Shown here: piece after piece, positions 16,645-24,379 of the stretch
How the letters are laid out: the number at the start of each line of letters is the position of its first letter
Position numbering within the stretch: position 1 is the first letter of the stretch
Assembly (NCBI GenBank): GCA_019120595.1
Contig: DWUV01000063.1
Location: forward strand, 1-35,186
DNA from: Candidatus Mediterraneibacter tabaqchaliae
GTDB taxonomy: Bacteria; Bacillota; Clostridia; Lachnospirales; Lachnospiraceae
Direction of reading: 5' to 3'
DNA length: 35,186 bases
Made by a program: the position numbers and the translations under genes
The notes under the pieces: generated by a model
The model's input: only the letters and a program-made list of their open reading frames with translations
The model's database searches: none
Told to the model about the DNA's origin: nothing

Positions 16645-17634
16645 ATGATCCAATTTCCGACATTCCCGCCTCACATGAAGCAGGCGGCAGACAGGCAGAA
16701 GGGACAGAACTGGTTTATAGAACTTCTGATATTTTTTCTCGTTTACATGATCTCATCTATGGCGGCAAGCATCATCGTGATCATAGGAGGCGTGGCTGCG
16801 GTCCTGGCTGACAGCAGCATCCTGAAACAGTTTGCCGGCGGAGATCTGCGGCAGGCTGAAACACTGATGAACGCACTCCTGGATTCAGATCCCATTATGA
16901 TCGTCACGCTGTTCGCCAATGCAGCCATGATCCTTATCACGGTGCTTTTCTGTATTTTTCTCCAGAAGCGGACCGCAGCATCCATGGGATTTGTGCGCAA
17001 AAAGGCCTTCACCCAGTATCTTGCAGGCGCAGGGACCGGTCTTCTGCTCTTCTGCGGAGCGGTCCTCATCAATGTCCTGACAGGATCCATGACCATCGAC
17101 GGGATCTCTTCCGGATTCTCGCCGGTCCTCTTCCTGCTGTTCCTGCTCGGGTTCGGCGTCCAGGGGATGGGGGAGGAAGTGCTCTGCCGGGGATATTTTA
17201 TGGTGTCCCTGGGGCGGAGGTACCGGGCAGCCGCGGCAGTTTTCCTGAATTCCGCCGTGTTCTCTCTGCTCCACATTTTTAATCCCGGGATCTCCCTGCT
17301 GGCGATCGTCAATCTTCTGCTGGCGGGTGTGGTATTCTCTCTGTATTTCCTGAGGACAGGCAATATCTGGGGAGCGGGCGCCATGCATACGGTATGGAAT
17401 TTTGTCCAGGGGAATGTATTCGGCATGGAGGTGAGCGGCCTTGAGATATCCTGCTCTCTTTTCTCCTCCACCTCTGATCCGTCCCGTTCACTCTGGAACG
17501 GCGGTTCTTTCGGAGCCGAGGGAGGGCTTTCCGTGACCATCGTGCTGACCATCGCGATCCTGGTCATGCTCTTTACAGCACGTGGAAATGCGGCAGTTTC
17601 TCCCCGTACAGAAAATGCAGGAGATAACTGCTGA
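16645..17634 (+). CDS. CPBP family intramembrane glutamic protease
   Basis: 329 residues from the ATG at 16645; the track's TTG start 11 codons earlier lacks a ribosome site, whereas AGGAGGA sits 7 nt before this ATG. About seven or eight membrane helices are visible. The CPBP (Abi) signature motifs are all present: GMGEEVLCRGY (EExxxR, Glu177-178 and Arg182), SLLHIFNPG (His210) and GAMHTVWNFVQGN (His248, Asn252). These proteases cleave within the membrane, for example CAAX-type processing or bacteriocin immunity; the target is unknown. The gene stands alone on the plus strand. Its 3' end overlaps the convergent gene at 17573 by 62 nt. Confidence 0.92.
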   Translation: MIQFPTFPPHMKQAADRQKGQNWFIELLIFFLVYMISSMAASIIVIIGGVAAVLADSSILKQFAGGDLRQAETLMNALLDSDPIMIVTLFANAAMILITVLFCIFLQKRTAASMGFVRKKAFTQYLAGAGTGLLLFCGAVLINVLTGSMTIDGISSGFSPVLFLLFLLGFGVQGMGEEVLCRGYFMVSLGRRYRAAAAVFLNSAVFSLLHIFNPGISLLAIVNLLLAGVVFSLYFLRTGNIWGAGAMHTVWNFVQGNVFGMEVSGLEISCSLFSSTSDPSRSLWNGGSFGAEGGLSVTIVLTIAILVMLFTARGNAAVSPRTENAGDNC

Positions 17635-18010
17635 GAAAGATGCCGAGCACGCACAGGCCGGAAAAGATGACGGCAAAAGGCAGGCAGATCTGCCCCATCA
17701 GCTGAAAGGGCTGGTCCGTGTAATCCCACACTGCCCAGCCCATTATTTTATTTACAAAGATCCCGGTGATAAACTCGCACGCTGTGACAAAGATCACGCA
17801 CCAGCCCACCTGCTTCCAGAGCGGCGCGTCCCACCCGGTCCACATCCCCTGCTGGGCGAAAAAAATAAGGCAGAGCCCGCCGAGCAGGAACATGGACCAG
17901 TGGGAAAATCCCCGGAATATCACTTCAAATGTATAATACAGGGTCCCGCCGAGCGTTCCCAGAAATAAGTATTCACTCAGTCGCTTCACAGTAAGTATCC
18001 TCTTTTTCAT
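17573..18010 (-). CDS. CmpB-like putative ABC-transporter type IV membrane protein
   Basis: 145 residues from the ATG at 18010 (MKKRILTVKRLSEYLFLGTLGGTLYYTFEV). The track's start at 18133 adds 41 unlikely residues and overlaps rarA. About four membrane helices are visible, with the conserved aromatic stretches RGFSHWSMFLLGGLCLIF, CEFITGIFVNKIMGWAVWDYTDQPFQLMGQICLPF and YLLHFLYGEKLPH. This pattern matches the 'putative ABC transporter permease' family common in Clostridia (PF06541-like); actual transport has not been shown for it. GGAG lies about 10 nt before the ATG. It is downstream of rarA on the same strand (88-nt gap) and converges with the CPBP gene with a 62-nt coding overlap. Confidence 0.8.
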   Translation of the reverse strand: MKKRILTVKRLSEYLFLGTLGGTLYYTFEVIFRGFSHWSMFLLGGLCLIFFAQQGMWTGWDAPLWKQVGWCVIFVTACEFITGIFVNKIMGWAVWDYTDQPFQLMGQICLPFAVIFSGLCVLGIFLSSYLLHFLYGEKLPHFHVL

Positions 18011-18098
18011 TTTCTCTGTACTCCATTCTCCGCAAGAGCGGAAAATGGTCCCATACATAGTCTGGACATCCCGGCATGATTTTATAAGTGGAAATCTC

Positions 18099-19415
18099 TT
18101 ACGTTTCTTCGCGGAACCGTCTGATCTCGGCAAGCCGTTCCGCTGTTTTCTTTTCCTCCCCTTCCATAGTCGGATGGTAATAGGTTCTGTCTTTCAGTCC
18201 ATCCGGCATGCACTGCATATGAGTCAGCTTTTCCTCTGTGTCATGTGCGTATTCATAGCCTTTCCCATATCCCAGCTCTTTCATCAGCCCGGTGGGCGCG
18301 TTCCTGATCTGCATGGGCACTGGCTCTGCGTTCCGCTCCCTGACGTCCCGCTTACATTCCTCGCACGCTCTGTACAGGGCGTTTGACTTGGGCGCCATAG
18401 ACAGATACACCACCGCGTGGGTCAGATGGACGTCGCATTCCGGCATGCCCAGGAAATGGCACGCCTGATAAGCTGCCACGGCGACCTGCAGCGCCCGGCT
18501 GTCCGCCATGCCTACGTCCTCGCTGGCGAACCGGATCAGCCTGCGCGCGATATACAGCGGGTTTTCCCCGCCTTCCAGCATACGCATCATCCAGTAGACC
18601 GCCGCGTCAGGGTCACTGTTCCGCATGGATTTGTGGAGTGCGGAGATCAGATTATAGTGTTCTTCCCCAGTCTTATCATATAGAAGAGATTTCCTGCTGA
18701 TACACTGGGACAGCCCTTCCGTTGTCACTGTGATCCCTTCCGCGCTGATCTCTCCGTTTAACACTGCCATTTCCAGTGTGTTCAGCGCGGTCCTGGCGTC
18801 TCCGTTGGCGAACGCTGCGATGGCTTTTATATGGTCCTCAGATATCGTTACGTTTTGATCTCCGAATCCTTTTGGATCTTTCAGCGCATTTTCAATCAGG
18901 CGGACCAGGTCCTTTTCCTCCAGCGCCTTCAGCACAAACACCCGGCAGCGGGATAAGAGCGCTGCATTGATCTCAAAAGACGGGTTCTCCGTGGTCGCCC
19001 CGATCAGGATGATGCTTCCCTTCTCCACATACGGGAGGAAGGCGTCCTGCTGTGCCTTATTAAAGCGGTGGATCTCATCCACAAAGAGCACGGTGCGCAG
19101 GCCCACTCTCCGGCTCTGTTCCGCCCGGTCCATGACCGCGCGGATCTCCTTGATGCCGCTGGTCACGGCGCTGAAGTTGATGAACTCTGACTTCGTCCTC
19201 CCCGCAATGATGCTGGCAAGAGTGGTCTTTCCCACACCGGGCGGTCCCCAGAAGATCATGGACGAGATCTGGTCCCGTTCGATGAGCTGCCTGAGCATTT
19301 TCCCCGGTCCCAGCAGGTGCTCCTGCCCCACAAATCCTTCCAGTGTGTCCGGGCGCAGCCTGCTCGCCAGAGGCGTCATCGCCCTGTTATTTCCAAATAA
19401 TGTCATCTGCTCCAT
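18099..19415 (-). CDS. rarA: replication-associated recombination protein A (RarA/MgsA)
   Basis: 438-442 residues of a clamp-loader-type AAA+ ATPase that acts at stalled replication forks with SSB. After MTPLASRLRPDTLEGFVGQEHLLG come Walker A FWGPPGVGKTTLA, Walker B VLFVDEIHRFNKAQQDAFLP, sensor 1 IGATTENPSFEINAALLSRC and the C-terminal tetramerisation part with YARRLIRFASEDVGMAD and YLSMAPKSNALYRA. The track uses a GTG at 19427; I prefer the ATG at 19415 (MEQMTLFGNN). Neither has a perfect ribosome site, so the start is uncertain by four codons. It follows the 206-aa membrane-protein gene by about 80 nt on the same strand and may share its transcript. Confidence 0.94.
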   Translation of the reverse strand: MEQMTLFGNNRAMTPLASRLRPDTLEGFVGQEHLLGPGKMLRQLIERDQISSMIFWGPPGVGKTTLASIIAGRTKSEFINFSAVTSGIKEIRAVMDRAEQSRRVGLRTVLFVDEIHRFNKAQQDAFLPYVEKGSIILIGATTENPSFEINAALLSRCRVFVLKALEEKDLVRLIENALKDPKGFGDQNVTISEDHIKAIAAFANGDARTALNTLEMAVLNGEISAEGITVTTEGLSQCISRKSLLYDKTGEEHYNLISALHKSMRNSDPDAAVYWMMRMLEGGENPLYIARRLIRFASEDVGMADSRALQVAVAAYQACHFLGMPECDVHLTHAVVYLSMAPKSNALYRACEECKRDVRERNAEPVPMQIRNAPTGLMKELGYGKGYEYAHDTEEKLTHMQCMPDGLKDRTYYHPTMEGEEKKTAERLAEIRRFREET

Positions 19416-19504
19416 ATCAAACTTCACTTCTTTCCCATTGGTATGACTGAATCTTGTTGTGACTGTATCCGGTTTTGAACGATATCCGCTTTCTGACAGC
19501 CCCC

Positions 19505-20125
19505 TTATCTCATCAGCAGCCTGATCAGTATCAGGATGGCAGCAAATAGAAAGATTATTTTCCCAAACAGCTCTCCGCCCATGTGGAATTCCTCAAATTC
19601 CCTGGGCATGTTGAAGATATCCGGGTCTCTCCTGTGCTCTTTCAGCTGAAAGTCCTCTATGTAATGTTTCCAACCGCTCCTGTCCGTATAGACGCTGACC
19701 CGGTCAGAGGCAAGATACCGGTGGACAGGTATCCGGTAGCCCTGGCTCTGGATCGTACTTGCCGCTCCGGTCGCAGGGTCATACATTTCCACCTGAAGGA
19801 AATAATATCTGCGGTACCTGAGCGTATGATGCTCACCCGTCGTATAGGGCACATCCTGCCTTGCGATGCCTGTGATCCGTCCCTGGGACACATCGCCCAG
19901 CGCCACTGCTTCCGCTCTCTGGCGACGGTAAAACAGCGCCCTTCTCACATTATTGACCGCAGTGTACGGCATGAGCAGACCCGCCGCAAGAAAGACAAGC
20001 AGAAACGGATCAAAGCCTGCCGCCGCGATACTTCGGATCAGGACCGAGTACCACACGGCCGTAAATACAATTGCAGGTATCACCCCACTGATCTCTTCTT
20101 CCGCCGGTCTGATCTTTCTCTTCAT
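19505..20125 (-). CDS. membrane protein of unknown function (DUF3592-like layout)
   Basis: 206 residues. Two N-terminal membrane helices (about 14-37 and 42-62), a central extramembrane domain rich in Tyr/Arg (about 65-170, with GRITGIARQDVPYTTGEHHTLRYRRYYFLQVEMYDPATG) and one C-terminal helix (about 184-203, KIIFLFAAILILIRLLM). The topology and the beta-rich middle with 'V-x-Y/tag-x-G' turns resemble DUF3592-type proteins, but I cannot assign it firmly. GGGAGGAT lies before the ATG, and an extended -10 is at 20220-20228. It is the first gene before rarA. Function unknown. Confidence 0.75.
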   Translation of the reverse strand: MKRKIRPAEEEISGVIPAIVFTAVWYSVLIRSIAAAGFDPFLLVFLAAGLLMPYTAVNNVRRALFYRRQRAEAVALGDVSQGRITGIARQDVPYTTGEHHTLRYRRYYFLQVEMYDPATGAASTIQSQGYRIPVHRYLASDRVSVYTDRSGWKHYIEDFQLKEHRRDPDIFNMPREFEEFHMGGELFGKIIFLFAAILILIRLLMR

Positions 20126-20219
20126 CTCAGTATCCTCCCACGTTCTTTCACATAATCCCCGTTCATATTATTTACAGGTTCTAAAAAACGATTTTTTGTA
20201 ATGATGTTTTTACAGGTAC

Positions 20220-20228
20220 ATTATAACA
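20220..20228 (-). promoter_or_regulatory. extended -10 promoter of the 206-aa membrane protein gene
   Basis: TGTTATAAT on the minus strand (TG-N-TATAAT) about 95 nt before the ATG at 20125. No good -35 is found at 16-18 bp, which is tolerable for extended -10 promoters. Confidence 0.5.
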
Positions 20229-20286
20229 GATTCTCTTCGACAGATATAGAGAATAAATCCCTTCGTCCGGTGTCGTTCCTTTTACG

Positions 20287-20335
20287 AAAGAGAGACAGCT
20301 GCACTTATCCGTACTCAGTGCTGCTGTCTCTCTTT
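20287..20335 (-). terminator. terminator of pnp
   Basis: AAAGAGAGACAGC pairs perfectly with GCTGTCTCTCTTT (13 bp). After one mismatch a further 5 bp (GCACT/AGTGC) stack on top. It lies about 80 nt after the pnp stop. The T-run beyond the stem is short in the reverse direction (TTT within the stem) and a little better in the forward one. The GAGAGAC/GTCTCTC sequence recalls the terminator at 5494. Confidence 0.65.
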
Positions 20336-20415
20336 TAAACTCTCTTTATCTTTGATCGGATCTCCGCAGGATGAATGTCCCTGTCACCGCTGTCCCGGCA
20401 ACAGTTTCTCCTCTT

Positions 20416-22503
20416 TTACTCAGCTACATCGCGGATGCTGAAGCTGAACCTGCCCATCTTATCCTTGCCCAGGCATACAGCCTTCACTACATCGCCCAGC
20501 TTGAGCACATCCTCGACCTTGTCCACTCTCTTCTTCGCGATCTTGGAGATGTGTACCAGACCTTCCTTGCCCGGAGCGAACTCAAGGAATGCGCCGAAGT
20601 CTTTGATGCTTACGACCTTTCCTTCGAATACCTGTCCCGCCTCAAAATCTGTCACGATCGTATGGATCAGCTTGGCTGCCTTATCCATGCCTTCTTTCTC
20701 TGTGCCGCAGATGGATACGGAACCGTCATCCTCGATATCGATCTTCACGCCGGTCATATCGATGATCGCGTTGATCGTCTTTCCTCTCTGTCCGACTACA
20801 TCGCCGATCTTCTGCGGATCGATCTGCATCTGGATGATCTTCGGAGCGTACGGTCCGACTTCCGGCCTCGGCTCTGCGATCGCCTTGTTCATAACCTCAT
20901 CGATAATGTAGGTCCTTGCCTTCTTCGTCGCAGCGATCGCTTCCTCGATGATCGGTCTTGTCAGTCCGTGGATCTTGATATCCATCTGGATCGCTGTGAT
21001 CCCTTTATGTGTACCTGCGACCTTGAAGTCCATATCTCCGAAGAAATCTTCCAGTCCCTGGATATCCGTGAGTACCAGGTAATCATCATCTGTATCCCCT
21101 GTCACCAGACCTGCGGAGATACCGGCCACCGCGGATCTGATCGGCACGCCCGCTGTCATAAGGGACATACTGGACGCGCACACACTTGCCTGGGAAGTAG
21201 ATCCGTTGGACTCAAATGTCTCAGAGACCGTGCGGATCGCATACGGGAACTCCGCCTCGCTCGGAAGTACCGGAAGAAGCGCTCTCTCGGCAAGCGCCCC
21301 GTGTCCGATCTCTCGGCGTCCCGGTCCTCTCGACGGCTTTGTCTCGCCTACGGAGTAGGACGGGAAATTATAGTGGTGCATATATCTCTTTGACGTCTCT
21401 GCCTCATCCAGCCCGTCCAGTCTCTGTGCCTCGGACAGCGGAGCAAGTGTGGTCACAGTGCAGATCTGTGTCTGCCCTCTCGTAAACATGGCGGATCCGT
21501 GTACTCTCGGGATCAGGTCCACCTCCGCCGCAAGCGGGCGGATCTCGTCAATGGCACGTCCGTCCGGGCGCTTGTGGTCTTTTAAGATCATCTTTCTCAC
21601 GGTCTTTTTCTGATACTGGTAAACAGCCTCGCCCAGAACTTCCAGCCATTCTTCTTTGTCTGCGAATGCCTCTTCCAGTTTTTCCGTGATCTGGCGGATA
21701 TTCTCTTCCCTTGTCTGCTTGTCATCCGTGAAGACCGCCTCTTCCATTTCTTCCGGCGGGACGATTTCTTTGATGGCATCGAACAGCTCCTGCGGTACTG
21801 CGCAGCTCTTATAGCTGTGCTTCGGCTTTCCGCATTCCGCGACAATGGTGTCAAAGAATGCGATCACTTTCTGGTTCAGCTCATGAGCCGCAAAGATCGC
21901 CTCGATCATCTTGTCCTCAGGAACTTCATTTGCTCCCGCTTCGATCATGATGACTTTTTCCTTTGTGGAAGCCACGGTCAGCGCCAGGTCAGATACCTCT
22001 CTCTGAGCCGCTGTCGGGTTAAAGACGAACTCTCCGTCTACCAGGCCTACCTGGGTCGTGGAGATCGGTCCGTCAAACGGGATGTCGGAAATACTTGTGG
22101 CGATGGAAGCGCCAAGCATCGCTGTCAGCTCGGGGCTGCAGTCCTGCTCCACGGACATGACCAGGTTTTCCAGAGTCACGTCGTTTCTGTAATCTTTCGG
22201 GAAAAGAGGGCGCATCGGGCGGTCGATGACACGGTCCGTCAGGATCGCGTTCTCAGAAGCCTTTCCCTCTCTTTTATTGAAGCCGCCCGGGATCTTTCCT
22301 ACCGCATAAAGTCTCTCATTGTACTCAACGCTTAACGGGAAGAAATCGATCCCGTCTCTTGGTTTCTCTGATGCCGTCGCAGTACAGAGCACCGTCGTCT
22401 CTCCATAGTGCATGAGCACAGCGCCGTTCGCCTGCTTTGCCACTCTGCCAACATCGACGCGCAGCGTCCTGCCGGCGAGTTCCATTTCATACTTTTTGTA
22501 CAT
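20416..22503 (-). CDS. pnp: polyribonucleotide nucleotidyltransferase (PNPase)
   Basis: 695 residues, the full usual length. Two RNase PH domains are visible: the first with AVLMHYGETTVLCTATAS and RPMRPLFPKDYRNDV, the second with DGRAIDEIRPLAAEVDLIPRVHGSAMFTRGQTQ and SNGSTSQASVCASSMSLMTAGVPI. They are joined by the alpha-helical linker. A KH domain (about 555-610, IGDVVGQRGKTINAIIDMTG) and an S1 domain (about 620-690, GQVFEGKVVSIKDFGAFLEFAPGKEGLVHISKIA) bind RNA. The enzyme degrades RNA 3' to 5' with phosphate in the cytoplasm. It has its own promoter and a long leader hairpin, and is separated from rpsO by the catabolic cassette. AAGGAG lies 6 nt before the ATG. Confidence 0.98.
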   Translation of the reverse strand: MYKKYEMELAGRTLRVDVGRVAKQANGAVLMHYGETTVLCTATASEKPRDGIDFFPLSVEYNERLYAVGKIPGGFNKREGKASENAILTDRVIDRPMRPLFPKDYRNDVTLENLVMSVEQDCSPELTAMLGASIATSISDIPFDGPISTTQVGLVDGEFVFNPTAAQREVSDLALTVASTKEKVIMIEAGANEVPEDKMIEAIFAAHELNQKVIAFFDTIVAECGKPKHSYKSCAVPQELFDAIKEIVPPEEMEEAVFTDDKQTREENIRQITEKLEEAFADKEEWLEVLGEAVYQYQKKTVRKMILKDHKRPDGRAIDEIRPLAAEVDLIPRVHGSAMFTRGQTQICTVTTLAPLSEAQRLDGLDEAETSKRYMHHYNFPSYSVGETKPSRGPGRREIGHGALAERALLPVLPSEAEFPYAIRTVSETFESNGSTSQASVCASSMSLMTAGVPIRSAVAGISAGLVTGDTDDDYLVLTDIQGLEDFFGDMDFKVAGTHKGITAIQMDIKIHGLTRPIIEEAIAATKKARTYIIDEVMNKAIAEPRPEVGPYAPKIIQMQIDPQKIGDVVGQRGKTINAIIDMTGVKIDIEDDGSVSICGTEKEGMDKAAKLIHTIVTDFEAGQVFEGKVVSIKDFGAFLEFAPGKEGLVHISKIAKKRVDKVEDVLKLGDVVKAVCLGKDKMGRFSFSIRDVAE

Positions 22504-22534
22504 GTTGTTCTCCTTTATTTACTCGTTTTCTTTC

Positions 22535-22625
22535 GCGGACAGATGTCACCGAAACTACTGAAAAAAACATCAGCCCGGATGCTGATATGCTTTTCAGTGG
22601 TCTCGGGTACTCTTAAGCCGTCCGC
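22535..22625 (-). ncRNA. pnp 5' leader long hairpin (cis-acting)
   Basis: The leader RNA folds into one long arm. GCGGAC pairs with GTCCGC at the base; after an internal loop, CCGAGACCACTGAAAA pairs with TTTTCAGTAGTTTCGG (16 positions, one mismatch); the top is ATCAGC/GCTGAT. It starts within about 15 nt of the expected transcription start and ends about 31 nt before the ATG. In E. coli, a double-stranded pnp leader is cut by RNase III and then attacked by PNPase for autoregulation. This structure is placed for the same job; that it works so here is inference. Confidence 0.65.
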
Positions 22626-22635
22626 AATCTTATAT

Positions 22636-22664
22636 ATTATAGCATATGCCTTTTTGTTAGGCAA
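22636..22664 (-). promoter_or_regulatory. sigma-A promoter of pnp
   Basis: TTGCCT (22664-22659), 17 bp, TATAAT (22641-22636) on the minus strand. The -35 begins immediately after the T-run of the upstream operon's terminator. Confidence 0.8.
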
Positions 22665-22760
22665 TAAAAAAGAACTGCCGTTAAAATTTTTCGAATGGCG
22701 CGGGCCGGTCCGGTGGTCTTCCCCCGGCAGCCCGGCGCCATCCCTGCTTCTAACGGCAGT
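22665..22760 (-). terminator. large terminator of the catabolic operon
   Basis: On the minus strand ACTGCCGTTA pairs perfectly with TAACGGCAGT, followed by TCTTTTTTATT. Inside the loop, ATGGCGC pairs with GCGCCAT and encloses a GC-rich segment. It sits about 75 nt after the uxaB-like stop, so it isolates pnp from the cassette. Confidence 0.75.
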
Positions 22761-22835
22761 CCCATATTTTTATCCGATATCCGGTCTGGTATTTCCCCGG
22801 AAATTTTCTGTGCCGTCCTTTCGACGGACACGCTG

Positions 22836-24329
22836 CTACAGGCAGGATGCAAAAGCAGCCAGCGCGCCTTTCTCCCGGATCAGCTTCAGATTATCGGCTG
22901 TAAGTGTTTCGAATCCTTCGATCCGCGTCAGGTCCTGTCCCCACATCTGCTCATCCGTCATCACTGCATGGACCAGATCTTCGGCGGAGTCCTTTCTGTG
23001 ATCCCAGTAAAACTCCAGTACCCAGCGGTCATCCGAGCACACATAGGTGTTTCCCTTCGCCCGGCGGCAGACCAGGCCTTTGTCGTTTAACTCCTGGATG
23101 TCATTTGTGTAAAATGCGATATACGCCGCAAAGCTCATGGCCAGGCAGGACGGGATCTTCCCTTCCAGCCCGATGTAGTCCAGCAGGCTGGGCAGATTCC
23201 TTGCCCGCCACTTGGAAGTCGAGTTCAGGGAGATGCTCATCAGCTCGTGATCCACGAACGGGTTGTTGAAGCGGTCCTGCACCGCGCCGGCAAATTCCAT
23301 CAGATCCTTCTTGTCCAGCGGAAGTGTGGGGATGATCTCCTCGTAGAGCATCTGGTTCATGAACCCGCGGACCGTATCGTCCGCCATGCAGTCGCGGACG
23401 ATATCAAAGCCGCCCAGATAAGCTCCCAGGACAAATCCCGTGTGTGCGCCGTTTAAGATCCTTACCTTTCTCTTCTTGTAAGGAGTCACATCCGGCACGA
23501 CGATGCAGTTTACCCCTGCCTTTTTAAAGGGCAGCTTTTCCTCGAGCCACTGCGGGCCTTCGATATTCCATACGCCGAACACTTCGCCCACGTCGAGAAG
23601 CTGATCCCTGTATCCGTTCTCCGACTCCAGCTTCCCCGCCTCCTCAGCGTCTTTGATCCGGCCGGGAACGATGCGGTCCACCAGAGTAGAGCAGAATGTG
23701 CAGTCTTCGGAGACATATTTCCGGAAGTCCTCTTCCAGTCCCCACTGGCTGATGTACTGCTCCACGCACTTTAACAGTTCTTTTCCGTTGTTGTCGATGA
23801 GCTCGCAGGAAAGGATCACAAGCCCGCTTTTGCCCGCTTTATACCTTGCGTACAGCACCTGCGTCAGTTTCCCGGGGAAGGAACTGCACGGCTCATCTTC
23901 CATCCGGCACTCCGGGTCATAGACGATCCCAGCCTCCGTTGTATTGGATACAATGTACTCCAGATCGTCGGATACTGCCAGCTCCATCATCGCGTCGAAT
24001 CCTTCTTTTTCATACGGATTGACACAGCGGGAAACAGAAGAAATCACGCGCTTTCTGTCCACTTTTTCCCCGTTTTCCCTGCCGCGCAGATAGAGGGTGT
24101 AGAGTCCTTCCTGGGCATTGATCATATCGGTCAGTCCCTGGGGGATCGGCTGCACGAGCACGCACTTTCCGTTCCATCCCGCCTTTTCGTTGGCTACGTC
24201 AAACCAGTAGTCAACAAACGCGCGCAGGAAATTTCCTTCGCCGAACTGCATCACCTTCTCCGGCGCCGACTCTAAAACATACCCCTCGTAACCGGATTTC
24301 TTAAGCACCTCATAATTTAAAAGCTCCAT
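22836..24329 (-). CDS. uxaB: tagaturonate reductase / altronate oxidoreductase (UxaB-like)
   Basis: 497 residues of the polyol-specific long-chain dehydrogenase family. The N-terminal nucleotide-binding part has VMQFGEGNFLRAFVDYWFDVANE, typical of UxaB. SNTTEAGIVY and STLVDRIVPGR are shared by UxaB/UxuB/MtlD proteins. The catalytic stretch KVRILNGAHT carries the K-x(4-5)-N-x-x-H pattern. The known UxaB reaction is NADH-dependent reduction of D-tagaturonate to D-altronate in hexuronate breakdown. No UxaC isomerase is present in the cluster; instead an LgoD-like dehydrogenase gene precedes it, suggesting tagaturonate comes from L-galactonate. AAAGGTG lies upstream of the ATG. It is the last gene of the four-gene operon. 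Fructuronate or mannitol as substrate is possible but less likely. Confidence 0.85.
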   Translation of the reverse strand: MELLNYEVLKKSGYEGYVLESAPEKVMQFGEGNFLRAFVDYWFDVANEKAGWNGKCVLVQPIPQGLTDMINAQEGLYTLYLRGRENGEKVDRKRVISSVSRCVNPYEKEGFDAMMELAVSDDLEYIVSNTTEAGIVYDPECRMEDEPCSSFPGKLTQVLYARYKAGKSGLVILSCELIDNNGKELLKCVEQYISQWGLEEDFRKYVSEDCTFCSTLVDRIVPGRIKDAEEAGKLESENGYRDQLLDVGEVFGVWNIEGPQWLEEKLPFKKAGVNCIVVPDVTPYKKRKVRILNGAHTGFVLGAYLGGFDIVRDCMADDTVRGFMNQMLYEEIIPTLPLDKKDLMEFAGAVQDRFNNPFVDHELMSISLNSTSKWRARNLPSLLDYIGLEGKIPSCLAMSFAAYIAFYTNDIQELNDKGLVCRRAKGNTYVCSDDRWVLEFYWDHRKDSAEDLVHAVMTDEQMWGQDLTRIEGFETLTADNLKLIREKGALAAFASCL

Positions 24330-24379
24330 TGTTCTTTCACCTTTCTTCTGTCAAATCCTCATATCAAAACCTTCTCTGG

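Larger units (their letters stand above)
20126..20415. other. intergenic region between pnp and the 206-aa gene
   Basis: About 290 nt without a gene. It holds the likely pnp terminator (20287-20335), an extended -10 for the downstream minus-strand gene (20220-20228), two copies of TTTACAGGT (about 20171 and 20210) and an A6-cga-T6 symmetric tract at 20183-20197. Apart from these I see no ORF or RNA gene. Confidence 0.6.
22504..22835 (-). other. 332-nt non-coding region: pnp leader, promoter and cassette terminator
   Basis: No gene. In minus-strand order it holds the large terminator of the catabolic operon (22760-22665), the pnp promoter (22664-22636) right after its T-run, the long pnp leader hairpin (22625-22535) and the pnp ribosome site. 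The only bases not explained are about 75 between the uxaB-like stop and the terminator. Confidence 0.7.

Noticed and set aside
16743-17729. 328-aa minus-strand ORF opposite the CPBP protease
   Set aside because: Antisense shadow; Pro/Ser/Arg-rich with no domain, while the plus strand has all CPBP motifs.
20371-21393. 340-aa plus-strand ORF opposite pnp
   Set aside because: Antisense of the conserved KH/S1 and second RNase PH domain; Asp/His/Leu/Arg-rich shadow.
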